The position numbers and the translations under genes were made by a program. The notes under the pieces are model-generated. The model saw only the letters and a list, made by a program, of their open reading frames with translations. It searched no databases and had not been told where the DNA came from. Positions 1 to 6,563 of a DNA stretch of 34,353 nucleotides are shown here, in pieces. Each line of letters starts with the position of its first letter. Within the stretch, counting starts at the first letter, position 1. This DNA is from Eubacterium sp. (GTDB lineage: Bacteria; Bacillota; Clostridia; Lachnospirales; Lachnospiraceae): NCBI GenBank assembly GCA_016280325.1, contig JAEEGM010000117.1, positions 1 through 34,353 on the forward strand, in the 5' to 3' direction.

Positions 1-2
1 CG

Positions 3-227
3 TTTGTTTCGGAGGATGGGTTGTTTGTTTCTTATAAAGGGCCGAAGGTCGATGAAGAGATTTCTGTTTCTGCTCACGCGCTTGAGGAGTTGAATACTGC
101 TATCGTTTTTGATCGGAAGTTTTCTTTGGAGGATTCCGGTCGGACGCTTCTTGGTTTTTCTCGGCTTGGTGATCTTCCCGTAAAATATCCAAGACGCGCC
201 GGGATACCTGCGAAGAGACCGCTGTGA
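3..227 (+). CDS. rsmG: 16S rRNA (guanine527-N7)-methyltransferase RsmG, C-terminal end (5' truncated by window)
   Basis: Only the last ~74 codons are present; the frame is open to the left edge, so the start lies outside the window. The residues VSYKGPKVDEE, then SGRTLL, and the ending KYPRRAGIPAKRPL are the conserved C-terminal block of RsmG/GidB, the SAM-dependent enzyme that methylates G527 of 16S rRNA (G527 methylation affects streptomycin sensitivity). In Firmicutes this gene usually sits a few genes from the origin, just upstream of the parAB region, as here. Its codons are noticeably T-rich compared with the genes from parA onward. The identification rests on the C-terminal signature alone. 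Confidence 0.9.
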   Translation, partial: FVSEDGLFVSYKGPKVDEEISVSAHALEELNTAIVFDRKFSLEDSGRTLLGFSRLGDLPVKYPRRAGIPAKRPL

Positions 228-303
228 TTTTTGATCTGTTGTTTTGTATCTATAGGGTATCGATGTAATTATTCTCATATTATTTTTGTAATAAGGAGTT
301 TGG

Positions 304-927
304 ATGAAACGAGTAATTGGTATTACCGGTGGTGTTGGTTGCGGCAAATCTACCGTTCTGTCAATTCTAAAGAATCATTTTGATGCCGAGATTTTTATGG
401 CAGATGAAGTTGGCCATGAGGTTTTTGAAAAGGACTCATCTTCATATTGTGAGATCGTTTCGCATTTTGGCGATCGGATTTTAGATTGTGAGGGGGAGGT
501 TCTTCGAAGTGTCCTGGCCGAGATTATTTTTCAAGATGAAGCGGAAAAAGTATTTCTTGATGATATCGTTCATCCTTTTGTGATAGATCGGATTCGTGAG
601 TCGATCGATGTTTGGATGAAGCGGATTGATGAGTTGTACCCGGATGACTCAGAGGATCATCTTTTTGTTCTTGAGACGGCGTTGATGTTTGAGACCGGAT
701 GTGAGTCTTTGTGCGATGAGGTGTGGGGTGTCGCTGCGGATGAGTCGACTCGCATTGATCGTTTAATGAAGACGCGCGGTTACTCGGAAGAAAAAGCTAA
801 CGCTATCATTTCTTCACAGATGCCGGAGGAGGAGCTTCGAAACAAATGTGATCGTATCATTTTGAACAATTCCACCAAGGATGTCCTTGAGGAGATGGTC
901 TGCCGGATGGTTGAGAATGATATATAA
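304..927 (+). CDS. coaE: Dephospho-CoA kinase
   Basis: CoaE performs the last step of coenzyme A synthesis, phosphorylating the 3'-OH of the dephospho-CoA ribose with ATP in the cytoplasm. The 207-residue protein has normal family length. The P-loop GGVGCGKS is at residues 9-16, the ADEVGHEVF motif follows at about residue 33, and the DDIVHP segment that contacts the substrate lies mid-protein. An AAGGAG ribosome site lies 5 nt before the ATG. It follows rsmG by 76 nt on the same strand. CoaE is not the usual neighbour of rsmG and parA, so its position is somewhat unusual. Codon use resembles rsmG, suggesting both belong to the same older segment. Confidence 0.93.
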   Translation: MKRVIGITGGVGCGKSTVLSILKNHFDAEIFMADEVGHEVFEKDSSSYCEIVSHFGDRILDCEGEVLRSVLAEIIFQDEAEKVFLDDIVHPFVIDRIRESIDVWMKRIDELYPDDSEDHLFVLETALMFETGCESLCDEVWGVAADESTRIDRLMKTRGYSEEKANAIISSQMPEEELRNKCDRIILNNSTKDVLEEMVCRMVENDI

Positions 928-957
928 GCCGGTAATCTATTTGCGCTTATCATATGA

Positions 958-1136
958 TCATCATCCTAAGGTCAACATTTGCCGAGCGTAACTGGCAAAC
1001 AGTGACTTTTGATGGGTGCCCCGAGGACCTGTCTGAGCGTGTCACTGTAAGTGACGCGCGAGTTCCGCAGGGGCACCCGCGAATATCAAAAGTTGCTGTG
1101 AGCCGTTACGCTCGTGCCGTTGACCGTGGATGATGA
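958..1136. repeat. 179-nt imperfect palindrome (giant hairpin) between coaE and parA
   Basis: Nested complementary arms run through the whole segment: TCATCATCC (958-966) with 1128-1136; GGTCAAC (970-976) with 1119-1125; CGAGCGTAAC (983-992) with 1105-1114; a 15-bp arm 999-1013 with 1085-1099 holding two G.U pairs; GGGTGCCCC (1014-1022) with 1070-1078; and a tip GCGTGTCAC/GTGACGCGC around loop TGTAA (1046-1050). It encodes no convincing protein. It could be a palindromic mobile or repeat element (MITE/REP-like), a structured RNA or a DNA landmark near the origin. No clear target-site duplication was seen at its ends. Confidence 0.75.
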
Positions 1137-1225
1137 GTCATTCGACAAGCGTGTTTTTGTTTCTGTTTTGTTTTTCTTACTTCCCTTTATCTTGTGGTTT
1201 TTGAATTGCCCTGCCACCACATAAA

Positions 1226-1241
1226 TGTTTCACGTGAAACA
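1226..1241. promoter_or_regulatory. parS: parS site 1 (ParB-binding centromere)
   Basis: TGTTTCACGTGAAACA is a perfect 16-bp palindrome matching the bacterial parS consensus. It is the loading site from which the CTP-dependent ParB clamp spreads, and it lies 163 bp upstream of parA. Confidence 0.96.
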
Positions 1242-1254
1242 TTTGTGGTCGAAG

Positions 1255-1268
1255 GTGAAACGTTCCAC
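1255..1268. promoter_or_regulatory. Everted parS half-sites between the two parS copies
   Basis: GTGAAACGTTCCAC contains both parS half-sites in the opposite order (GTGAAAC then GTTCCAC), so they face outward instead of inward. It lies 13 bp after parS 1 and 12 bp before parS 2. Whether ParB recognises this arrangement is unknown; it may be a decayed site or chance. Confidence 0.35.
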
Positions 1269-1280
1269 AATATCTTGCGA

Positions 1281-1296
1281 TGTTTCACGTGAAACA
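1281..1296. promoter_or_regulatory. parS: parS site 2 (ParB-binding centromere)
   Basis: This is a second exact TGTTTCACGTGAAACA, 55 bp from the first centre to centre. It ends 27 bp before the -35 hexamer of the parA promoter, so ParB bound here could also repress parAB. Confidence 0.96.
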
Positions 1297-1322
1297 TATT
1301 TGATAAAAAATCAGATTTCCAC

Positions 1323-1351
1323 TTGTAATACGAAAGCAAAAAGTGTATAAT
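1323..1351 (+). promoter_or_regulatory. Predicted sigma-A promoter of parAB
   Basis: TTGTAA (1323-1328) and TATAAT (1346-1351) are separated by 17 bp. The -10 lies 37 bp before the parA start, and the ribosome site AAGGAAGGA follows at about 1372-1380. Confidence 0.7.
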
Positions 1352-1388
1352 CAAGGATAGCATTTTTATAAAAGGAAGGAAGAACGCA

Positions 1389-2189
1389 ATGGGTGAAATA
1401 ATGGCCATCGCCAACCAGAAGGGTGGCGTCGGAAAAACAACAACTACCATTAACCTCTCAGCAGCATTGGCAGAGAAGGGAAAGCATGTCCTTGTCATCG
1501 ATATGGACCCGCAGGGCAACACTTCGAGCGGTCTCGGGATCGACAAGGAAGATCTGAAAAATCTATCCAATCCATCTGAGGATACCGGAGCAAATACGAT
1601 CTACCAGTTGATGGTCGGAGATTGTACATTTGAGGAGTGTGTACTGAAAGATATCTATGAGAATCTGGATCTGCTTCCGGCGAATATCGATCTGTCCGCG
1701 ATCGAGATCGAAAGCATAGAGATGGAGAACAAGAATTATATTCTTTCTGACATTGTAGATGGAATCCGTGATCAATACGATTTTATCCTGATCGATTGTC
1801 CGCCGTCACTGAATGCGCTTACGATCAACTCGATGACAACGGCGGATTCGGTATTGGTTCCGATCCAGTGTGAGTACTATGCACTGGAAGGATTGGATCA
1901 GTTGATCCATACAATCTCACTTGTCAAGGATCGTCTGAATGAAAAGTTGTATATCAACGGTGTTGTCTTCACAATGTACGACGGAAGGACTAACTTGTCG
2001 ATGGCCGTTATCGATGCGGTTCGCAACAGTATGAATCAGAAAATCTACGATACGATCATTCCGCGTGGTGTCCGACTGGCCGAGGCACCGAGTCATGGAA
2101 TGCCGATCACAAGATACGATCGTCGCTCGACGGGAGCGAAGGCGTACCTGGCGCTGGCAGATGAAGTTATCGAAGGGAGTGCAAGCTGA
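1389..2189 (+). CDS. parA: Chromosome-partitioning ATPase ParA (Soj)
   Basis: ParA is a Walker-type ATPase that binds nucleoid DNA non-specifically as an ATP dimer and is released by ParB. It drives origin segregation and, in Bacillus, regulates DnaA. At 266 residues it has the usual Soj length. The deviant Walker A KGGVGKTT with its signature lysine is at residues 11-18, the DMDPQGN motif (Walker A'/switch I) at 38-44, and LIDCPPSL (Walker B) near residue 135. The N-terminal specificity HTH of plasmid ParAs is absent, which is typical of chromosomal Soj. The chosen ATG has a strong upstream AAGGAAGGA; a second ATG four codons later is possible. It overlaps parB by one base (TGATG), so the two are translationally coupled. 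Confidence 0.95.
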   Translation: MGEIMAIANQKGGVGKTTTTINLSAALAEKGKHVLVIDMDPQGNTSSGLGIDKEDLKNLSNPSEDTGANTIYQLMVGDCTFEECVLKDIYENLDLLPANIDLSAIEIESIEMENKNYILSDIVDGIRDQYDFILIDCPPSLNALTINSMTTADSVLVPIQCEYYALEGLDQLIHTISLVKDRLNEKLYINGVVFTMYDGRTNLSMAVIDAVRNSMNQKIYDTIIPRGVRLAEAPSHGMPITRYDRRSTGAKAYLALADEVIEGSAS

Positions 2190-3097
2190 TGGCAACAAAG
2201 AAAAATGCGCTCGGGAAGAATCCTCTCGAGAAAAAAGGGAAGGGACTCAACGCTGTTATCGATGGCGGGCGTCCGAGCAAAGCCGAAAAAGAAAAACCAG
2301 CCGCTCCGGCAAATGCCGGCGGCGAAGTGATATTGAAGATCAACGAGGTTGAGCCGAACAAAAATCAGCCACGTAAGGAGTTCGATCAGGAAAAATTGCA
2401 GGAGCTGGCCGACTCGATCACTCAGCATGGAATCGTTCAGCCGATCGTCGTGACGAAGCAGGATGGTTATTATGAGATCATCGCCGGTGAGCGTCGTTGG
2501 CGCGCAGCAAAGCTGGCCGGACTGAAAGAGGTTCCGGTTGTGATCAAAGAGTACTCGCCGCAAGAGGTGATGGAGGTTGCGCTGATCGAGAACATTCAGC
2601 GTGAGGACCTGAATCCGGTCGAGGAAGCGAAAGCGTATCAGCATCTTATCGAAGAGTACAAACTCAAACAGGAAGATGTTGCCAAGAAGGTTTCCAAGAA
2701 TCGATCAACGATTACAAACGCGCTTCGACTTTTGAAACTTCCGGATCCGATCCTTGAGATGTTGATCTCCGGTGATCTGAGTGGCGGTCACGCAAGAGCG
2801 CTTCTCGCGATTGATGATCCGAAGAAGCAGGAGAAGATCGCCGAGAAGATCGTGAAGGATAAACTCAGTGTCCGTGAAGTGGAAAAACTTGCTAAGGAAA
2901 AAAATGAAAGCAAGTCAAAACCGAAGGACAAAAAGAAGCTGGGACAGGAAGCGATCTATGAAGACCTCGAAGAGAAACTGACCCGGTCGATGGGAACCAA
3001 AGTCAGGATCAATCGAAAAAATGCAACGCAGGGTAAGATCGAAATCGAGTATTATTCGATGGACGAATTGGACACCATCACGAACAAACTTATGTAA
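2189..3097 (+). CDS. parB: Chromosome-partitioning protein ParB (Spo0J)
   Basis: ParB is a CTP-dependent DNA clamp that loads at parS, spreads along DNA, stimulates ParA ATPase activity and recruits SMC. The order of parts in this 302-residue protein is canonical: an N-terminal GKGLNAVI, matching the LGxGLxAL peptide that triggers ParA; a CTP-binding domain with GERRWRAAK near residue 95 and the ENIQREDLNPVEEA box; a helix-turn-helix around QEDVAKKVSKNRSTITNALR that reads parS; a lysine-rich linker; and a C-terminal dimerisation domain. It is coupled to parA by a one-base overlap. Two parS sites stand directly upstream of the operon. No noc paralog is seen in the window. Confidence 0.95.
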   Translation: MATKKNALGKNPLEKKGKGLNAVIDGGRPSKAEKEKPAAPANAGGEVILKINEVEPNKNQPRKEFDQEKLQELADSITQHGIVQPIVVTKQDGYYEIIAGERRWRAAKLAGLKEVPVVIKEYSPQEVMEVALIENIQREDLNPVEEAKAYQHLIEEYKLKQEDVAKKVSKNRSTITNALRLLKLPDPILEMLISGDLSGGHARALLAIDDPKKQEKIAEKIVKDKLSVREVEKLAKEKNESKSKPKDKKKLGQEAIYEDLEEKLTRSMGTKVRINRKNATQGKIEIEYYSMDELDTITNKLM

Positions 3098-3115
3098 GAA
3101 AATATCACAAAATAT

Positions 3116-3129
3116 CGAACGCGCGTTCG
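3116..3129. promoter_or_regulatory. Candidate LexA (SOS) box
   Basis: CGAACGCGCGTTCG is a perfect palindrome that fits the Gram-positive LexA/DinR consensus CGAAC-RNRY-GTTCG. It lies 19 bp after parB and 124 bp before the DUF4446 gene. No good promoter hexamers were found next to it, so function is an inference; a 5-bp RNA hairpin is the alternative reading. Confidence 0.35.
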
Positions 3130-3252
3130 AAGATGTGAGGCGATATCAGACGCAAGATATTGAGAAGAACCCGGCACAAAACACAAAATATGCCGAGATA
3201 AGAAACAGGGGCCGCAAAGCCCGAAAAACCGTATGGTTGAAAGGAGCGAAAA

Positions 3253-3753
3253 ATGTTTCATTGGTCTAGTCTGGGAATTGAAATTGATTTGGTCACATTG
3301 ATTTTGGCAGGAATGGTTTTGCTGCTGCTGATTTTGGTAATTGCTCTCTTTGCAAAATCCAGTGGAATGAAAAAAAGACTGGCTGCCTTTATGAATGGTT
3401 CCGATGGAAAAAGCTTGGAGGATTCATTCCAGAGAAAGTTTGAGAACATGGATTTTATCAATGCGAAGCTGTCAGAGATCGATGGTCGTTTGAATGGGAT
3501 TGATCGAAATCTGTTGCAAACCTTCCAGCGTTACAGCATCATCAAGTACGATGCGTTTCAGGCCGGTGGCGGTCAGTTGAGTTTCGTAATCTGTATGTTG
3601 ACGAAGGATGATAATGGATTCATCATGAATACCGTGCATTCGAACTCGACAGAGGGGTATTTCTGTTATCTGAAGGAAGTGCGCAACGGAAGCGCCTTGT
3701 TGGAGCTGGCGGAAGAGGAACAGCGTGCTCTGGAAGAGGCTTTGGTAAAATAA
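3253..3753 (+). CDS. DUF4446 family membrane-anchored protein
   Basis: This 166-residue protein of unknown function commonly follows parB in Clostridia. A single hydrophobic helix (about residues 15-35) anchors it, followed by a short coiled-coil-like stretch with KLSEIDGRLNGIDRNLLQ. The conserved DUF4446 core is YSIIKYDAFQAGGGQLSFVI, then a strand-rich part with MNTVHSNSTEGYFCYLK and an acidic C-terminus. An AAAGGAG-like site precedes the ATG. The 155-nt gap after parB contains a LexA-like palindrome, so the gene may not be strictly co-transcribed with parAB. It converges on the minus-strand tRNA-Lys. A role in envelope or division near the origin is only an inference from context. Confidence 0.8.
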   Translation: MFHWSSLGIEIDLVTLILAGMVLLLLILVIALFAKSSGMKKRLAAFMNGSDGKSLEDSFQRKFENMDFINAKLSEIDGRLNGIDRNLLQTFQRYSIIKYDAFQAGGGQLSFVICMLTKDDNGFIMNTVHSNSTEGYFCYLKEVRNGSALLELAEEEQRALEEALVK

Positions 3754-3802
3754 AGAAAAAAAAGTCCTCACCCAGCAGTTGCAGGTCTGCCGAACAAGGA
3801 CT
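3754..3802 (-). terminator. Rho-independent terminator of tRNA-Lys
   Basis: Read on the minus strand, AGTCCT (3797-3802) pairs with AGGACT (3763-3768), with an inner GGCAG/CTGC-type pairing, and is followed by a run of eight T. It starts 5 nt after the tRNA 3' end and finishes at the DUF4446 stop codon. Confidence 0.75.
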
Positions 3803-3807
3803 CGGGA

Positions 3808-3880
3808 TACGCCATCGGGGGCTCGAACCCCGGACACCCTGATTAAGAGTCAGGTGCTCTTCCAACTGAGCTAATGGCGC
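3808..3880 (-). tRNA. tRNA-Lys (anticodon CUU)
   Basis: The minus strand folds into a complete cloverleaf. The acceptor GCGCCAT pairs with ATGGCGT through a G.U first pair. The D-arm is GCTC..GAGC. The anticodon stem CCTGA/TCAGG encloses loop CTCTTAA with anticodon CTT, and the T-arm CCGGGGTTCGAGCCCCGG is intact. The discriminator is A; the terminal CCA is not encoded. Promoter, gene and terminator form a self-contained single-tRNA unit. Confidence 0.96.
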
Positions 3881-3925
3881 TCAATATATTGTGGTTTGGA
3901 ATCTTTCCTAACCTATTACTAAGCC

Positions 3926-3954
3926 ATTATACTCTAGTTGGGGGCAAAATGCAA
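3926..3954 (-). promoter_or_regulatory. Predicted promoter of tRNA-Lys
   Basis: On the minus strand TTGCAT (3954-3949) and a perfect TATAAT (3931-3926) are separated by 17 bp. The -10 is 45 bp upstream of the tRNA 5' end. Confidence 0.75.
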
Positions 3955-4043
3955 GCATTTTTTTCAAAAAACTGAAAAAAATAGAAAAAACACGGAAATT
4001 ACTAACAAAAATCGATAACTACAATAGTAAAAAGGAGAAAAAC

Positions 4044-6491
4044 ATGACCAGAGCGGGAAAATACATCATTACATCTGCAGTTGTTATGGGGTTATCTTTT
4101 CTTTTTTCCTCAAACGATGCAGAAGCGACTGCCACACCGAAGATGAACCTGACATCAAAAACTCTCACTATATCCGTTATCGATAGAGGTAACTCATATG
4201 GAAAGACTCAACTGAAAATCAAAAACAAAAAGAAGTTCAGAATTAAAAAGATTTCTTATTCCACTAAAAATTGTGAAATTGCAAAAGTGTCAAAAAAGGG
4301 AATTGTAACGGCACAAAGACCGGGTAATACCAAGATTACCGCAACGATAAAATTCAAAAACAAATCTACTAAAAATAAAAAATATAAAAATAAAAAAATA
4401 ACAATTAATATTACGGTAAAAGCGAAGTATAAAAATGAGATTCCGAAGACCGATATGCGTTATGATGAGGCAGGAAAAACGGAGGAACTCTACCCGTATA
4501 CTCCGATTTTTGATAACAAGGGAAACTACTCGAATGATGCCAGCTATATCGCAAGATTCCCGGTATATGTAGAGACGGATTATGATACCGATCTTGATGG
4601 GAAACAGGATCTGATCATGGCCTTTGTTCAGGTTCCGCGCTCCGCGGTTGAAGGTTACTACAAGGCGCCGGTCATCATGGAAGCAAACCCGTATACGGTA
4701 GGAGGACACCGTGACGGAAACACAACGGAAAAAATACTTTCAACACTGAAGAATAACGTCTTTGATTATAACCTGTTGATGCGGGCAGGTGAGAAGCGAG
4801 CGCCGAAAACGGAAACTACAACCAAGGATGCTGTAAAAAAGGCCACTAAGTGGATCACTGACACGGGCGACAATGGTTTCGGTACAACCGAGATGAATTC
4901 GTATGCACGTTTTCTGACTCACGGGTACGCGCTTGTATCAAGTCCGGGCCTGGGAGGCTTTGAAGAATCGGAAGGTTTGGAGTGCTGCGGAGAGAGAGTA
5001 GAAGCGTTGGCCTACGCGGCGATTATCGAGTGGCTGAACGGAGACCGTATCGGCTTTGCGGATAAAAACGGAACCAAGCGGCTTCGCGCCGACTGGTGCA
5101 ACGGACATACCGCGGTTATGGGTCATTCCTATGTCGGGACCATGGCGTATGAGGTGGCGACTACGGGAGTGAAAGGACTTGATACCGTTATACCAAGTGG
5201 GGCGATATCCAATTGGTACGATTACGCGAATACGCAGGGTGTTGCCGTCAACGTCGTTTCCAATTACATGTCTTATCTGGGTGATACCTGTGCCAAACGT
5301 TTTTACTTTATTGATGAAGAACAGGAAAAGAAAGATTCGGTTTACAAAACCTACCTGAATTATTTGTATCAGAAAAGTTACGACGAAGTAGCAGCGAATG
5401 GACAATACAATGACTATTGGGCAAGGTTTAACTATACAAAGGCGAAGCCAACCGTTCCGGCGCTTCTGGTCGAGGGGCTGAATGACGACAACGTGGATAG
5501 TAAGCAGACGGAAATGATGAGAAAAGCCTTTATTGATGCCGGCTGCACATGTAAAGTAATCTATCATCAGGGACGGCATGATAGATTATCAAGTTCTCGT
5601 GGTGTGATCCGGGTGAACGGCGAACTCTATGATGACCTGATCGATCGATGGATGGTGCACTACATGACCGGCGTGGACAACGGCATTGAAAAAATGAAAG
5701 ACTTTACGGTCCAGAGCAATGTTGACGGTTCGTGGACGACATATGACGCGGGCAGAAAAACAGATAAAATTAAGTTTGCTCCATCCACTTCGGATGCGGA
5801 ATCTACGGTTCACTTTGACAGTAAACAAATTCCGGAGGGTGAAGAATACGGGGTGGATTATCTTGAGGAAACGAAAGAGATGCACGCGGATTGGGAGATG
5901 AAAGCGGAAGAGGATCTGCATCTGTCCGGAAGCGGTGTTCTCCATGTTCGCGCAAAAATGCCGGATGCAAAGAAGAATCATCCGGTCATGTTCGCGATTC
6001 TTTACGATGAAAGCGATGAGGAATTTGACGCTCCTTATTGTGATTTCAACTACGGTGATTATTATGGGGGATATAAAGTCAACTACGAAAACGTGGTGGA
6101 TGACACGGAACCCGAGAAACGATATGAAGCGGATTTCGATATGATCCCGACAAGAAAAAATATGATATGTTGTGGAGCGGTCAATCTGCGCATGCCGGGG
6201 GCAGGATGGGAACCTGAGACCTGCAAGGAACCGGCTACTCCGATTCAGGACGATACTTATTACGATTATACGATCTATCTGAATCCGACAGAGTATACCG
6301 TGAGAAAAGGACACCGATTACATCTGTATTTTGTTCCGATAGGAAGAGCGATGAGCCGGTATAAAGAGGGGTTTAAGTTTGTTGATTCCTACAAGACCGA
6401 GGGTGTCGGATATAAGGTGGTAATGGCTTCCGCGTATGATTTTACGATTGATAATAAAAAGAGTTACGCGGAGTTACCGTTGATAATATAA
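4044..6491 (+). CDS. Exported PepX-like Xaa-Pro dipeptidyl-peptidase (S15 family) with N-terminal Ig-like domain
   Basis: This is an 815-residue serine peptidase predicted to remove Xaa-Pro dipeptides from peptide N-termini outside the cell. A signal peptide covers about residues 1-28 (FSSNDAEA cleavage region). Residues ~32-115 form a bacterial Ig-like (BIG_2-type) module that is extremely lysine- and A-rich, with KSTKNKKYKNKK. The catalytic alpha/beta-hydrolase domain follows, with nucleophile Ser362 in GHSYVGT, the acid in GLNDDNV (Asp481/Asp482) and His512 in GRHDR. The last ~230 residues match the jelly-roll C-terminal domain of PepX. Lactococcal PepX is cytoplasmic, so an exported version is notable. 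No LPXTG anchor is present. AAAAAGGAG lies 6 nt before the ATG. S15 membership is secure; exact substrate specificity is inferred. Confidence 0.83.
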   Translation: MTRAGKYIITSAVVMGLSFLFSSNDAEATATPKMNLTSKTLTISVIDRGNSYGKTQLKIKNKKKFRIKKISYSTKNCEIAKVSKKGIVTAQRPGNTKITATIKFKNKSTKNKKYKNKKITINITVKAKYKNEIPKTDMRYDEAGKTEELYPYTPIFDNKGNYSNDASYIARFPVYVETDYDTDLDGKQDLIMAFVQVPRSAVEGYYKAPVIMEANPYTVGGHRDGNTTEKILSTLKNNVFDYNLLMRAGEKRAPKTETTTKDAVKKATKWITDTGDNGFGTTEMNSYARFLTHGYALVSSPGLGGFEESEGLECCGERVEALAYAAIIEWLNGDRIGFADKNGTKRLRADWCNGHTAVMGHSYVGTMAYEVATTGVKGLDTVIPSGAISNWYDYANTQGVAVNVVSNYMSYLGDTCAKRFYFIDEEQEKKDSVYKTYLNYLYQKSYDEVAANGQYNDYWARFNYTKAKPTVPALLVEGLNDDNVDSKQTEMMRKAFIDAGCTCKVIYHQGRHDRLSSSRGVIRVNGELYDDLIDRWMVHYMTGVDNGIEKMKDFTVQSNVDGSWTTYDAGRKTDKIKFAPSTSDAESTVHFDSKQIPEGEEYGVDYLEETKEMHADWEMKAEEDLHLSGSGVLHVRAKMPDAKKNHPVMFAILYDESDEEFDAPYCDFNYGDYYGGYKVNYENVVDDTEPEKRYEADFDMIPTRKNMICCGAVNLRMPGAGWEPETCKEPATPIQDDTYYDYTIYLNPTEYTVRKGHRLHLYFVPIGRAMSRYKEGFKFVDSYKTEGVGYKVVMASAYDFTIDNKKSYAELPLII

Positions 6492-6563
6492 TAAAGCGGA
6501 ATTGTCGGCGGTAAAGCAATACAGTGGGACGGTCGGCAGCAAAACAGTAAAAAGGAGAGCATC

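Noticed and set aside
1187-1570. Minus-strand open frame with peptides such as MFHVKH and VSRET upstream of parA
   Set aside because: Those peptides are simply translations of the parS palindromes. The frame runs antisense into parA and lacks a ribosome site.
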